Below, piece after piece: positions 17,980 to 26,275 of a stretch of 64,000 nucleotides of DNA. The notes below the pieces were generated by a model that was not told where the DNA came from, ran no database searches, and saw only the letters and a program-made list of their open reading frames with translations. Each line of letters starts with the position of its first letter. The first letter of the stretch is position 1. This stretch comes from Mesoflavibacter zeaxanthinifaciens DSM 18436 (GTDB lineage: Bacteria; Bacteroidota; Bacteroidia; Flavobacteriales; Flavobacteriaceae). The stretch is from NCBI RefSeq assembly GCF_000422365.1, contig NZ_AULQ01000002.1, positions 248,001 to 312,000 of the forward strand, written 5' to 3'. The position numbers were made by a program, and so were the translations under genes.

Positions 17980-19668
17980 TTAAGCAAATATTTGTTGTAA
18001 TATTTTACGTGTTATTAAATATGTTGGTTTTACTCCAGAAGTACCTAAACCTCCTGAAGCTAATGTACTTCCTGTTTCTAACGGATTATCACTTGCGTAA
18101 TAAGCGTATCTTACTTTTACATCTGGATTAATACTTCGTCTTACTTTAGATGCTGCTTGTATAGCTTTTTGATAATGCGCACCTTCCATTTCTAATCCAA
18201 TAACATTCCATGTTGAATTAAAAAAGAATTTAAGTATGTCTTTATTTTGAAGTGATGTCCCTAAAACAGTTATCATAGACCCTTCATAAACATCTACACC
18301 TTGACCTTCTAAATCGGTTTTAGATAATTCATTTGTGAAAGGATAGTTGTCTGCTGTACCTTCAAAAATATGAGCAGAAGGTATCATAATATCTCCTTTT
18401 CCTCCTTCTAATATTCCTGCTTTACCCATTATTGATACAGATTCTATATTTAAAAATACTTTATCTCCTTCGTTAGTATATGGTTTTAAAAACTCGTCAA
18501 TGGTTTCATATGCTTGTTCACCAAACGCATAATCCATTACAAATAAAACTGGTGCTTCTTTGTCTTTAGATGGTTTAGGCAAATTTAAATCTGTTTTAGA
18601 AAGATCTATTTTAGATGTATCAAAAATCTGAACGTCTATGTTTGTTCCCGATTCATCTTCTATAAAAATCATTCCTTGCTGTAACGCCTTTTGCTTTACT
18701 TTATTGCGAAGCGATGTATTGTTACTTTGACTTAAACTTTCGTAAACTTTAAATATATCGTTTTTAGACGTTTCTGATTTTAATGCAATTGGTGCAAAAA
18801 GTGTATTCATAACACTGTGTAAATTTGCACTAATTATATGGATTGGTCTTTCTAAAAGCTTATGCTTTTGAAGTGTTTCTTTAATTCTATTTGCCCAAAT
18901 TTCTCCATGTAAATGGTGCCCTAATCGTTCTCTTAATACAGGACTAAAAGTAACTGTTCTTTTATTGTTATGAACAACTTCGTCTATTGCAAGATTACCT
19001 AGCCAATAGACTATTTCTAATAGACGTTCTGGCTTATTTGGTAAAGCAAAAGCGTTGTAAACCTTAGTAAGTTCTTTAAACGTTCTTCCTAGTATATTAG
19101 CAGTGTGTGTTATTGCTATTTCTCGTTCTTTTTGAGTAAGCTTTTTTGTCTTTAAAACTGCTTGTTCTAACTTTTGCCAATCTCTTGTTGTTGCTCCGTT
19201 TTCATCAATAAGAACACGTTTACTTATTTTATGAGACTCTACAAACAAAAAGGTTAGATGGGTTAAGATATCGTATATTTCTGATCTACCTCTTGTTATT
19301 TCAATATTCATCTGCTCATCATCAATACGATAACAGTTACGACGTCTTTTAGGAGGTATTATAACCTCAAAATGTGAATCTTTATAACCTTCGTCGCTTG
19401 TTAAATTGATAAATCGGCATTGTTCTATACCGTATGGTAAACGGTCTATAACATAAAGCAGTCCTTCTAATTCTGCTTTTTCTTCTGATATAGAACCATA
19501 AATTTCTGGTCGTAAAACCAATAATGCTTCTCTTAATGTTTCTCCAGAAACACCCATTGGCTTATAAAACCCACGATTAAACAAGTGTCGCATGGTAATA
19601 TACATGCGTTCAATTGCATTTGAGCTTTCTTGAGCTCTAGTTCTTTCATGTGGTTTTTTTATACTCAT
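17980..19668 (-). CDS. DUF6909-type conserved protein with nucleosidase/phosphorylase-like C-terminal half
   Basis: A 562-residue soluble protein conserved in Bacteroidota (DUF6909, recalled from memory). The N-terminal half is helical and charged with no recognised motif. The C-terminal half (about 370-562) carries a motif series like MTA/SAH nucleosidases and purine phosphorylases: GKAGIL (415-420), GDIMIP (425-430), EMEGAH (493-498) and ASDNP (525-529). These align in order and spacing with MtnN's GSAGGL, GDIVV, VEMEA and ISD blocks. Nucleotide or nucleoside cleavage is thus possible but unproven. A TATATTTG promoter element lies just upstream, and the Wzz-like gene starts 6 bp downstream. 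Confidence 0.75.
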   Translation of the reverse strand: MSIKKPHERTRAQESSNAIERMYITMRHLFNRGFYKPMGVSGETLREALLVLRPEIYGSISEEKAELEGLLYVIDRLPYGIEQCRFINLTSDEGYKDSHFEVIIPPKRRRNCYRIDDEQMNIEITRGRSEIYDILTHLTFLFVESHKISKRVLIDENGATTRDWQKLEQAVLKTKKLTQKEREIAITHTANILGRTFKELTKVYNAFALPNKPERLLEIVYWLGNLAIDEVVHNNKRTVTFSPVLRERLGHHLHGEIWANRIKETLQKHKLLERPIHIISANLHSVMNTLFAPIALKSETSKNDIFKVYESLSQSNNTSLRNKVKQKALQQGMIFIEDESGTNIDVQIFDTSKIDLSKTDLNLPKPSKDKEAPVLFVMDYAFGEQAYETIDEFLKPYTNEGDKVFLNIESVSIMGKAGILEGGKGDIMIPSAHIFEGTADNYPFTNELSKTDLEGQGVDVYEGSMITVLGTSLQNKDILKFFFNSTWNVIGLEMEGAHYQKAIQAASKVRRSINPDVKVRYAYYASDNPLETGSTLASGGLGTSGVKPTYLITRKILQQIFA

Positions 19669-19686
19669 TATCTAGTTTTGTTGAGG

Positions 19687-19694
19687 CAAATATA
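19687..19694 (-). promoter_or_regulatory. Bacteroidota -7 promoter element upstream of DUF6909 gene
   Basis: Minus-strand TATATTTG fits the TAnnTTTG consensus and ends 18 bp before the start codon at 19668. It is the only clear -7 match upstream of the whole minus-strand polysaccharide train, so it may drive that operon as well. No good -33 TTTG was seen at normal spacing. Confidence 0.55.
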
Positions 19695-19697
19695 ATA

Positions 19698-21200
19698 TTA
19701 TTTAACCAATAAGAATGCTTTTAAGGCTTCAGCTATCTTTCTATCATTAGACAGTCTTGGCATTTTATTTTGTCCACCTAATTTACCTATAGATTTCATG
19801 TAGTTTTGAAATCCATTTTTTTCAATTTTTGTAATTTTTAATGGTTGAAGCACTTTTCCTTCAATTAAATCAAAATAATAGCTGTTTTGCTTTTGCAAGG
19901 AAGTATCTAATTTTTTCGCTAAAGCGGAAAGATTGTCTGGTTCATTTTCAAATTCTATAAACCATTCATGATACGGTAATCCTGAATCTGGATTTATTTG
20001 CGGAGCTACAGTAAATTCATTTATTCTAATTGAAGTATTTGTTGTTGCATCTTTCATTGCTTGCTCTACTTCTTTGCCAATTACATGTTCTCCAAATGCA
20101 GATATGAAATGTTTAATCCTTCCAGAAACAATAACTCTGTAAGGCTTTGTATTTGTAAACTGAATGGTATCGCCAATATTGTAAGCCCAAAGTCCTGCTG
20201 TTGTTGATATAATCATAACATAATTTACGCCAACCTCAACATCTTTTAAAGTGATTCGTTTAGGGTTTTCGTTGAAAAAATCTTCTGCTTTTACAAACTC
20301 ATAAAACATACCTGAGTCTAGTTGTAAAAGCATTCCTTTTTCATCTTGCTTGTCTTGAAAAGCAAAAAAACCTTCGCTTGCAGGATACAATTCTATACTA
20401 TCTACTTTTCTTCCTATTAGGTTTTCAAATTTAGCACGATACGGTTCATAATTAACACCACCAAAAATGAATAAATTGAAATTTTTAAAGATATCTCCTA
20501 CCTTTTTCCCTGTTTTTTGCTGCAGTTTTTCAAAATACATTTGTACCCATGACGGAATACCTGATATTACTGTCATGTTTTCTGGCAATGTTTCTTCTAC
20601 AATAGCGTCTACTTTGGTTTCCCAGTCTTCAATACAGTTAGTTTCCCAAGATGGCATACGATTTTTTTGAAGGTATTTTGGAACATAATGTGCTACAATA
20701 CCCGATAATCTACCTAATTGTACTCCGTTTTTTTCTTGAAGTACTGGACTACCTTGTAAGAAAATCATTTTTCCGTTAACAAAATCTGCATTACCAGTTT
20801 CGTGTATGTACATTAAAATGGCATTTCTTGCAGCGTTTACGTGTGTTGGCATACTTTCTTTAGTAAGCGGAATGTATTTTGCGCCAGATGTTGTACCAGA
20901 AGTTTTTGCAAAGTATAGAGGCTTACCTTTCCAAAGTACATTTTCTTCACCATCAACAACACGGTCTACATATGGTTTTAAATCTTCGTAATCTCTTATT
21001 GGTACACGTTTTACAAAGTCTTCGTAAGTATTGACACTTATAAAATCGTGGTCTTTACCAAATGCTGTTTCTGTAGCTTCTGAAATAAGGTTTTTAAAAA
21101 CTTTTTCTTGAGTTTCAATGGGATTATTTGCCCATTTTTGAACTTTCTTGTAGATGCGTTTTGCAAATGGTTTTGCTAATATGGATTTAAATGAAGGCAT
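19698..21200 (-). CDS. GH3 auxin-responsive promoter-like family acyl-adenylate enzyme
   Basis: A 500-residue member of the GH3 branch of adenylate-forming enzymes. The ATP-binding loop is AKTSGTTSGAKYIPLT (about 108-123). LYPASEGFFAFQD and VSGRIKHFISAFGEHV match GH3 motifs 2 and 3. Plant GH3 proteins conjugate amino acids to acyl hormones; bacterial substrates are unknown, so only acyl-adenylation is inferred. Its ATG overlaps the stop of the M23 peptidase gene by one base (TAATG), so the two are co-translated. Confidence 0.88.
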   Translation of the reverse strand: MPSFKSILAKPFAKRIYKKVQKWANNPIETQEKVFKNLISEATETAFGKDHDFISVNTYEDFVKRVPIRDYEDLKPYVDRVVDGEENVLWKGKPLYFAKTSGTTSGAKYIPLTKESMPTHVNAARNAILMYIHETGNADFVNGKMIFLQGSPVLQEKNGVQLGRLSGIVAHYVPKYLQKNRMPSWETNCIEDWETKVDAIVEETLPENMTVISGIPSWVQMYFEKLQQKTGKKVGDIFKNFNLFIFGGVNYEPYRAKFENLIGRKVDSIELYPASEGFFAFQDKQDEKGMLLQLDSGMFYEFVKAEDFFNENPKRITLKDVEVGVNYVMIISTTAGLWAYNIGDTIQFTNTKPYRVIVSGRIKHFISAFGEHVIGKEVEQAMKDATTNTSIRINEFTVAPQINPDSGLPYHEWFIEFENEPDNLSALAKKLDTSLQKQNSYYFDLIEGKVLQPLKITKIEKNGFQNYMKSIGKLGGQNKMPRLSNDRKIAEALKAFLLVK

Positions 21201-22069
21201 TACTTAAAATCTATAAAATTAGTTGGGTTTACAGGGTAACCGTCGCTCCAAAGTTCAAAATGAAGATGTGGTCCAGTGGTTAATTCTCCTGTATTACCAG
21301 CTGTTGCAATTACTTCTCCTGCTTTAACTAAATCTCCTTGAGATTTGGTCAATGACGCATTGTGTTTGTATACAGAAATTAATCCTGAGCTATGTTCTAT
21401 TAAAATTACATAACCTGTTTGCGCTGTCCATTCTGCAAAAATAACCGTTCCGTCTGCGGTTGCTTTTATGGGCGTGTTTTCTTCTACAACAATATCTACA
21501 GCATAATGTTTACTTTTTACATCATAAGGCTCACTAATGGTACCATTTACCGGTGGGAAAAGTACAAAGTTTGTTTTTGCTGTAGCAGTTTCGAATAAGC
21601 TATATTTATCTTCTTTATCTACTTTTTCTCTTAACAAAGAGTCTTCTTTTATTGGTGATAAATCTACCTCACTAACCTCTTGCTTTACTGCTTGGATTAT
21701 TGAATCTCTATCAAAGTCGGCTACACTAACTTCTCCTTGTAAAACTTGCTTTATTGACGCAAAATATTTTTCGTTAAAATCTATAACGCGTTGTAAGGAA
21801 TCTGTTTTAAAACTTAGCGCTATAGCTTTCTTTTTTAAAGATGTTGACGAATAACCAGGTATGTATTCTTTTAAAGGCGTAAATGCAATTAATAGTGTTG
21901 TAAATGCAATTAAAAATATAGCCGATAATGTACCTATTACAAATACATTTAATCGGTTTAAGTTTAAAGATAAACGCTCTTCAAAAGTATCTTCATTTAA
22001 AATAACTAAACGGTACTTGTGTAGTAGCTTCTTCTTTATTTTTTTTGATTTCTTTTCGCTTTTTGCCAT
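21200..22069 (-). CDS. M23 (LytM) family membrane-anchored peptidase
   Basis: 289 residues from the chosen start. A basic Lys/Ser-rich cytoplasmic head is followed by one membrane helix (about 43-64), a coiled/linker region, and a C-terminal LytM domain. The zinc site looks intact: HYAVD supplies the first His and Asp, and PHLHFEL the last His pair. It probably cleaves or remodels peptidoglycan peptides in the periplasm. The ATG at 22069 (MAKSEKK) is preferred over 22081, because the -7 element at 22079-22086 would overlap the upstream ATG. It heads a two-gene unit with GH3. Confidence 0.88.
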   Translation of the reverse strand: MAKSEKKSKKIKKKLLHKYRLVILNEDTFEERLSLNLNRLNVFVIGTLSAIFLIAFTTLLIAFTPLKEYIPGYSSTSLKKKAIALSFKTDSLQRVIDFNEKYFASIKQVLQGEVSVADFDRDSIIQAVKQEVSEVDLSPIKEDSLLREKVDKEDKYSLFETATAKTNFVLFPPVNGTISEPYDVKSKHYAVDIVVEENTPIKATADGTVIFAEWTAQTGYVILIEHSSGLISVYKHNASLTKSQGDLVKAGEVIATAGNTGELTTGPHLHFELWSDGYPVNPTNFIDFK

Positions 22070-22078
22070 AGTAAAAAA

Positions 22079-22086
22079 CAAAAGTA
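22079..22086 (-). promoter_or_regulatory. -7 promoter element of the M23 peptidase-GH3 unit
   Basis: Minus-strand TACTTTTG matches TAnnTTTG. Transcription would begin near 22072, just ahead of the ATG at 22069, giving an almost leaderless message and ruling out the ATG at 22081. Confidence 0.5.
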
Positions 22087-22161
22087 ATTAAAATATTATG
22101 TTAAGCACTTTAAGCAAATGCTAAAGTTAGTGTTTAAACGTTATTATTTAAGTTTAATTAT

Positions 22162-22169
22162 TAACTTTG
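22162..22169 (+). promoter_or_regulatory. -7 promoter element of tatA
   Basis: TAACTTTG matches the TAnnTTTG consensus, 19 bp before the tatA ATG at 22189. The same octamer precedes rpiB at 50494-50501. Confidence 0.55.
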
Positions 22170-22188
22170 TAGCCTAAATTAAAAAGTT

Positions 22189-22368
22189 ATGATTTCTAAT
22201 AGTATATTTTTAGGTGTAGTAGGACCTTGGCAAATTGCCATAATTGTTATTTTGGTTTTACTTTTATTTGGAGGAAAAAAAATACCAGAATTAATGCGTG
22301 GTCTAGGAAGTGGAATTAAAGAGTTTAAAGACGCAAGTAAAGAAGATAATAAAGAGGAAAACAAATAA
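22189..22368 (+). CDS. tatA: Twin-arginine translocase subunit TatA/TatE
   Basis: A 59-residue protein. A short N-terminal region and membrane helix (about 12-28, [18 protein letters not shown]) are followed by the family hinge and amphipathic helix, [18 protein letters not shown] (30-47), and an acidic/Lys/Asn tail. The FGGKKIPEL...G motif is diagnostic of TatA/E. TatA oligomers form the conduit through which folded twin-arginine substrates cross the inner membrane with TatC. It stands alone on the plus strand between divergent M23 and convergent DUF4837 genes; tatC is not in the window. Confidence 0.95.
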   Translation: MISNSIFLGVVGPWQIAIIVILVLLLFGGKKIPELMRGLGSGIKEFKDASKEDNKEENK

Positions 22369-22384
22369 TTTTTCTCATTCTTAT

Positions 22385-22419
22385 AAAAAAAACCCAATGC
22401 AAATGCGTTGGGTTTTTTT
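22385..22419. terminator. Bidirectional intrinsic terminator between tatA and DUF4837 gene
   Basis: AACCCAATGC (22391-22400) and GCGTTGGGTT (22405-22414) form a 10-bp stem with one G-T pair and an AAAT loop, with A-tract on the left and T-tract on the right. It can stop both convergent transcripts. Confidence 0.85.
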
Positions 22420-22437
22420 ATGCTTTATGCCTAATTG

Positions 22438-23415
22438 TTATTTAACTTTAAGCGACTTTATAATTGCTTCAAGCTCTAAAACAAAGTCTCTTTTATTTAC
22501 GGATGGTGCAAAAGTAAACCCTTCTGCAACTATGTACCTGTTGTTTGGTTTATCCTCTATCATATAATTTACAAAAGGACCAGCATTAAAAGTCCCTTCT
22601 ATATCCCAAGTACTTCTTACCTCGTAAGTTGGTTTATTGTCAATTGTTGTATTAAATAAGAATGGCGAGTAAGCTTCTTCTGTCTTCATATAACTACCGT
22701 CTAAAGGTCCTGGTATATATTTTTTACCCAAACTATCTCTGTGTTTTATAACTTGCTCTATGATGTCTCCTTCTTTATTGATAGAATCATAAGGAATGGT
22801 ATATAGCATAACGTTGTTTGTTCCTGTGCTTAGGTTTTTTCTTATCCAGAAAAAGTTATCGTCCTTTTTAGCAAATCTATAAATAGAAGGAAAACTAATT
22901 GTAACGCCTAGTTCTTTCTCAACATCATCTGTATTTAATACAGATTTTTTTATTTGATCTTGGCGCCATTTTACTTCTTGCGCTTTAAAAGCACTAATTA
23001 TTTTATCCTTATTAACTTTTAAAATTTCGATAATTTGATCGTTGTTTTGTCCTGTTACAAATACTACTTTCTGTGGTTTAGCATAGACATTATTTGCTAT
23101 TTTTAAACCCGCTTCTTTTCCTTTGCTAACCCTTAAAACTGTTCTGTTTTTTGTAGCAAAATCTTTAAAAACTTGAGGTGGAATTTGATTTACATCAAAC
23201 ATAGGCTCGTTTTGTGGTAAGCCAGGTACATTTGTAGTTACTACATCTCTTACAGCATCTCCTACACTACCTTTCCATAAATCACTATCAATAACGACAG
23301 AAAGGTTATTTAAAACTCCTGATGAGTCTTGTACGTATCTTTGTTCTTTTTTATTCTTATCATTACACGCAATAGTAAGTGTAGCTGCTAAGACCAATAA
23401 AATTATTTTTTTCAT
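22438..23415 (-). CDS. DUF4837 family lipoprotein
   Basis: A 325-residue protein with lipoprotein signal MKKIILLVLAATLTIAC (Cys17) and a Lys/Asp/Gln-rich spacer, then a mixed alpha/beta body. The DSDLWKGSVGDAVRD and GPLDGSYMKTEEAYSPF segments are, to my recollection, typical of Bacteroidota DUF4837. Function is unknown; it would sit on the inner or outer membrane facing the periplasm. It lies 26 bp after the transglycosylase gene and probably ends the operon that includes pgk. Confidence 0.82.
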   Translation of the reverse strand: MKKIILLVLAATLTIACNDKNKKEQRYVQDSSGVLNNLSVVIDSDLWKGSVGDAVRDVVTTNVPGLPQNEPMFDVNQIPPQVFKDFATKNRTVLRVSKGKEAGLKIANNVYAKPQKVVFVTGQNNDQIIEILKVNKDKIISAFKAQEVKWRQDQIKKSVLNTDDVEKELGVTISFPSIYRFAKKDDNFFWIRKNLSTGTNNVMLYTIPYDSINKEGDIIEQVIKHRDSLGKKYIPGPLDGSYMKTEEAYSPFLFNTTIDNKPTYEVRSTWDIEGTFNAGPFVNYMIEDKPNNRYIVAEGFTFAPSVNKRDFVLELEAIIKSLKVK

Positions 23416-23441
23416 TTTATAACGATGTTTTAATTTGAAGT

Positions 23442-25031
23442 TTAGCCTTTAGACAGTTTTAATGTCATACCAGGCTTTAAATTAGTACCACTAATACCAT
23501 TCCATTCTTTAATATTTTCAACAGAAATTCCTGAAAATTTTTGAGAAATACTCCACAAGCTATCTCCTTTTTGAACGGTATAGGTTTTTCCTTTATAGTT
23601 TTTTAGATTTGAACTATTTGAATTTGAAGCTGTTGATTGCCTTATTGCTGCACCATTTCGTGGGTAAATAGTTAAGCGTTGACCAATTCTTAAATTATTA
23701 CTTCTTAAACCATTCCAACGTTTTATTTGACTTACTCTTACTCCAAATTTTCGTGCAATTTTACCTAAATAATCACCTTGCTTAACACGGTATCTAGTTT
23801 TTGTATCTGTATTAAAAAATTGAGGTAACGGTTTTTCGCGTTTATCAAATTCTGCTTTAGCATAAGCATACATTTGGTCTTCGTTATTTACAAAAGCGCC
23901 AATAATATTTCTTGGTAATCTTAAAGTGTAATTTTTTCCTTCGATATGAGGAATAATATCTAGTTTGTACGATGGATTTAAAAACTGAAGCGTTTCTATC
24001 TTAACACCTGTAAACTCTGATACTTGATCCAAAGTAATCATTTGCTTAACGCGAATCGTGTCAGTATCTATGTAATTAAATTCTGGTTTATGTTGAATGA
24101 AACCATGCTCTTCTGCATATTCAAAAATATACATAGTGGCTAGAAATGCAGGTACATATCCTGCTGTTTCACGTGGAAGATGTGGACGAATATTCCAGTA
24201 GTTTTGATACCCGCCAGAACGTCTAATGGCTTTACTTACATTACCTGGTCCAGAATTATATGCTGCTAACGCTAAGTCCCAATCTCCAAAAAGCTCATAA
24301 AGTTTTGCTAAGTATTTTGCAGCAGATTCTGTAGATTTTATTGGGTCACTACGCTCATCTACATAACTGCTTACGTCCAAACCGTATTGTTTACCTGTTG
24401 CAAACATAAACTGCCATAACCCTGTGGCACCAACACGAGATCTAGCTCGTGGTTTTAAAGCAGACTCTACAATTGCTAGATATTTCATCTCTAAAGGAAT
24501 ATCGTAGTTGTCAAATTCGCGTTCAAACATTGGGAAGTAGTAATTACTTAATCCCATTAAACGCTCAAAAGATTGATGTCTGTTCTTTAAGAACATTTTT
24601 ATCACACTTTCTAACGCAGGATTATATTCTACATTAAAAGGTGTTTTTGCATTTAATCTTTTAAGCCTTGCTTTTAGTGTGTCTGTGGTTAATTCTGGAT
24701 AGTAAACTGCTTTATAGTTAAGCCCTTTAACATCTCTGTAAATGGTATCAAAAAGTGTTGTACTATATAACTCTTCTAACCATTTTTTATCAATTTCTGC
24801 AGCGTATTCATCATCTAAAAGTGCTTCCGGAATTTCTGCAGAAATTGCTTTAATTGACTTTTTATAATACGTCTGACCATCAATAATTGTATCTATCTCA
24901 TAACTTTCTCCAGAAATTAATTGGTCTTGTTTTAGCCTAGTTGGATTAATTTGCAAGGAATCTTGTGCTAACAACCAGCTACAACAAAATGATAAAATTG
25001 AAACTATTAAAAATGATTTTTTTAAAGACAT
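23442..25031 (-). CDS. Membrane-bound lytic transglycosylase with two LysM domains (MltD-like)
   Basis: A 529-residue exported protein: signal peptide (1-22), helical lead-in, GH23 SLT domain (about 165-320), then two C-terminal LysM repeats starting near RYRVKQGD (about 411) and TYTVQKGD (about 485). The catalytic Glu189 lies in AIVESALKPRARSRVGATGLWQF. AAYNSGPGNV and PRETAGYVP are conserved family motifs. It cleaves peptidoglycan glycan strands with anhydro-muramyl formation. It sits between pgk (38 bp) and the DUF4837 gene (26 bp), likely one transcript. Confidence 0.92.
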   Translation of the reverse strand: MSLKKSFLIVSILSFCCSWLLAQDSLQINPTRLKQDQLISGESYEIDTIIDGQTYYKKSIKAISAEIPEALLDDEYAAEIDKKWLEELYSTTLFDTIYRDVKGLNYKAVYYPELTTDTLKARLKRLNAKTPFNVEYNPALESVIKMFLKNRHQSFERLMGLSNYYFPMFEREFDNYDIPLEMKYLAIVESALKPRARSRVGATGLWQFMFATGKQYGLDVSSYVDERSDPIKSTESAAKYLAKLYELFGDWDLALAAYNSGPGNVSKAIRRSGGYQNYWNIRPHLPRETAGYVPAFLATMYIFEYAEEHGFIQHKPEFNYIDTDTIRVKQMITLDQVSEFTGVKIETLQFLNPSYKLDIIPHIEGKNYTLRLPRNIIGAFVNNEDQMYAYAKAEFDKREKPLPQFFNTDTKTRYRVKQGDYLGKIARKFGVRVSQIKRWNGLRSNNLRIGQRLTIYPRNGAAIRQSTASNSNSSNLKNYKGKTYTVQKGDSLWSISQKFSGISVENIKEWNGISGTNLKPGMTLKLSKG

Positions 25032-25069
25032 ATAAAGCGTTTTATTGCTTAACGTTAATTATTTATATT

Positions 25070-26257
25070 TTATTCTAAGATAGCAGCGATACCTGGTAAA
25101 GTTTTTCCTTCTAAACTTTCTAACATTGCGCCACCGCCAGTACTTACGTAGCTTACTTTATCTTCAAAACCAAATTGTTTTACTGCAGCAACAGAATCAC
25201 CACCACCAACAAGTGAAAATGCACCGTTTTTAGTTGCTTCTGCAATAAAATTACCTAACTCTATAGTACCGTTAGCAAAGTTTTCCATTTCAAAAACACC
25301 TAAAGGTCCGTTCCATAAAATGGTTTTAGATTCTAATACAACATCCTTAAATTGCTCTAAAGATTTTGGTCCTGCGTCTAAACCTTGCCAACCATCTGGA
25401 ATATTATTTATATCACAGGTTTGAGTATTTGCATTATTATCAAACTTATCTGCTGCTTTAACATCTACAGGTAAATGTATTTGTACATTTTTCTCTTTTG
25501 CTTGTTTTAATATATCTAATGCTAATGGTATTTTATTATCTTCGCAAATAGAATCTCCTACTTTTCCACCATTAGCTTTGGCGAATGTAAAAGACATACC
25601 TCCACCAATAATTAAATGGTCTACTTTATCTAAAATGTTTTCTATAATTGTAATTTTAGAAGACACTTTTGCACCACCAAGTACTGCTAAAACTGGTTTT
25701 TCGCCAGTTTTCATTACTTTTTCTATACTTTTAATTTCTTGTTCTAAAAGGTATCCAAAGCATTTGTTTTCTGTAAAAAATTGTGCAACTACTGTTGTAG
25801 ATGCATGTGCACGATGCGCAGTACCAAAAGCATCATTTACATAAATGTCACCTAATTTTGATAATTGTTCTGCAAAACCTTTATCGCCTTTAGTTTCTTC
25901 TTCATGAAAACGTAAATTTTCTAAAATTAAGATTTTTCCAGGTTCTAGATTTGCTACTGCTTGTTCTACGTCTTCTCCAACACAATTGTTTACAAACTGA
26001 GTTTCTACACCAATAATATCTTCTACTTTAGATACAATATGCTTAAGAGAAAATTCTTCTTGCACACCTTTAGGACGACCTAAATGAGACATTAATACAC
26101 AACTACCACCATCTTCAAGTATTTTGATTATTGTTGGTTTAGCTGCTTGTATACGAGTTGCATCTGTAACCTTAAAATTAGCATCTAAAGGCACATTAAA
26201 ATCTACTCTGATTAAAGCTTTTTTGTTTTTAAAATTGAAATCGTTAAGCGTTTTCAT
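25070..26257 (-). CDS. pgk: Phosphoglycerate kinase
   Basis: A 395-residue glycolytic kinase with RVDFNVPLD near the N-terminus, the SHLGRPKG substrate loop, GGAKVSSKI and the ATP-site [13 protein letters not shown] near the C-terminus. It transfers phosphate from 1,3-bisphosphoglycerate to ADP in the cytoplasm. Length is normal. It starts 18 bp after the stop of the SPOR-like protein gene and is followed closely by the transglycosylase gene, so central metabolism is transcribed with envelope genes here. Confidence 0.97.
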   Translation of the reverse strand: MKTLNDFNFKNKKALIRVDFNVPLDANFKVTDATRIQAAKPTIIKILEDGGSCVLMSHLGRPKGVQEEFSLKHIVSKVEDIIGVETQFVNNCVGEDVEQAVANLEPGKILILENLRFHEEETKGDKGFAEQLSKLGDIYVNDAFGTAHRAHASTTVVAQFFTENKCFGYLLEQEIKSIEKVMKTGEKPVLAVLGGAKVSSKITIIENILDKVDHLIIGGGMSFTFAKANGGKVGDSICEDNKIPLALDILKQAKEKNVQIHLPVDVKAADKFDNNANTQTCDINNIPDGWQGLDAGPKSLEQFKDVVLESKTILWNGPLGVFEMENFANGTIELGNFIAEATKNGAFSLVGGGDSVAAVKQFGFEDKVSYVSTGGGAMLESLEGKTLPGIAAILE

Positions 26258-26275
26258 TAGTTTTTAATTTTGTTG

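Noticed and set aside
22179-22397. Minus-strand 72-residue frame over tatA
   Set aside because: It is antisense to the clear tatA gene and spans its terminator.
24165-24178. Near-match to parS (GTTTCACGTGGAAG)
   Set aside because: It lies inside the transglycosylase gene on codons for the conserved PRETAGYVP motif, so the similarity is explained by protein conservation.
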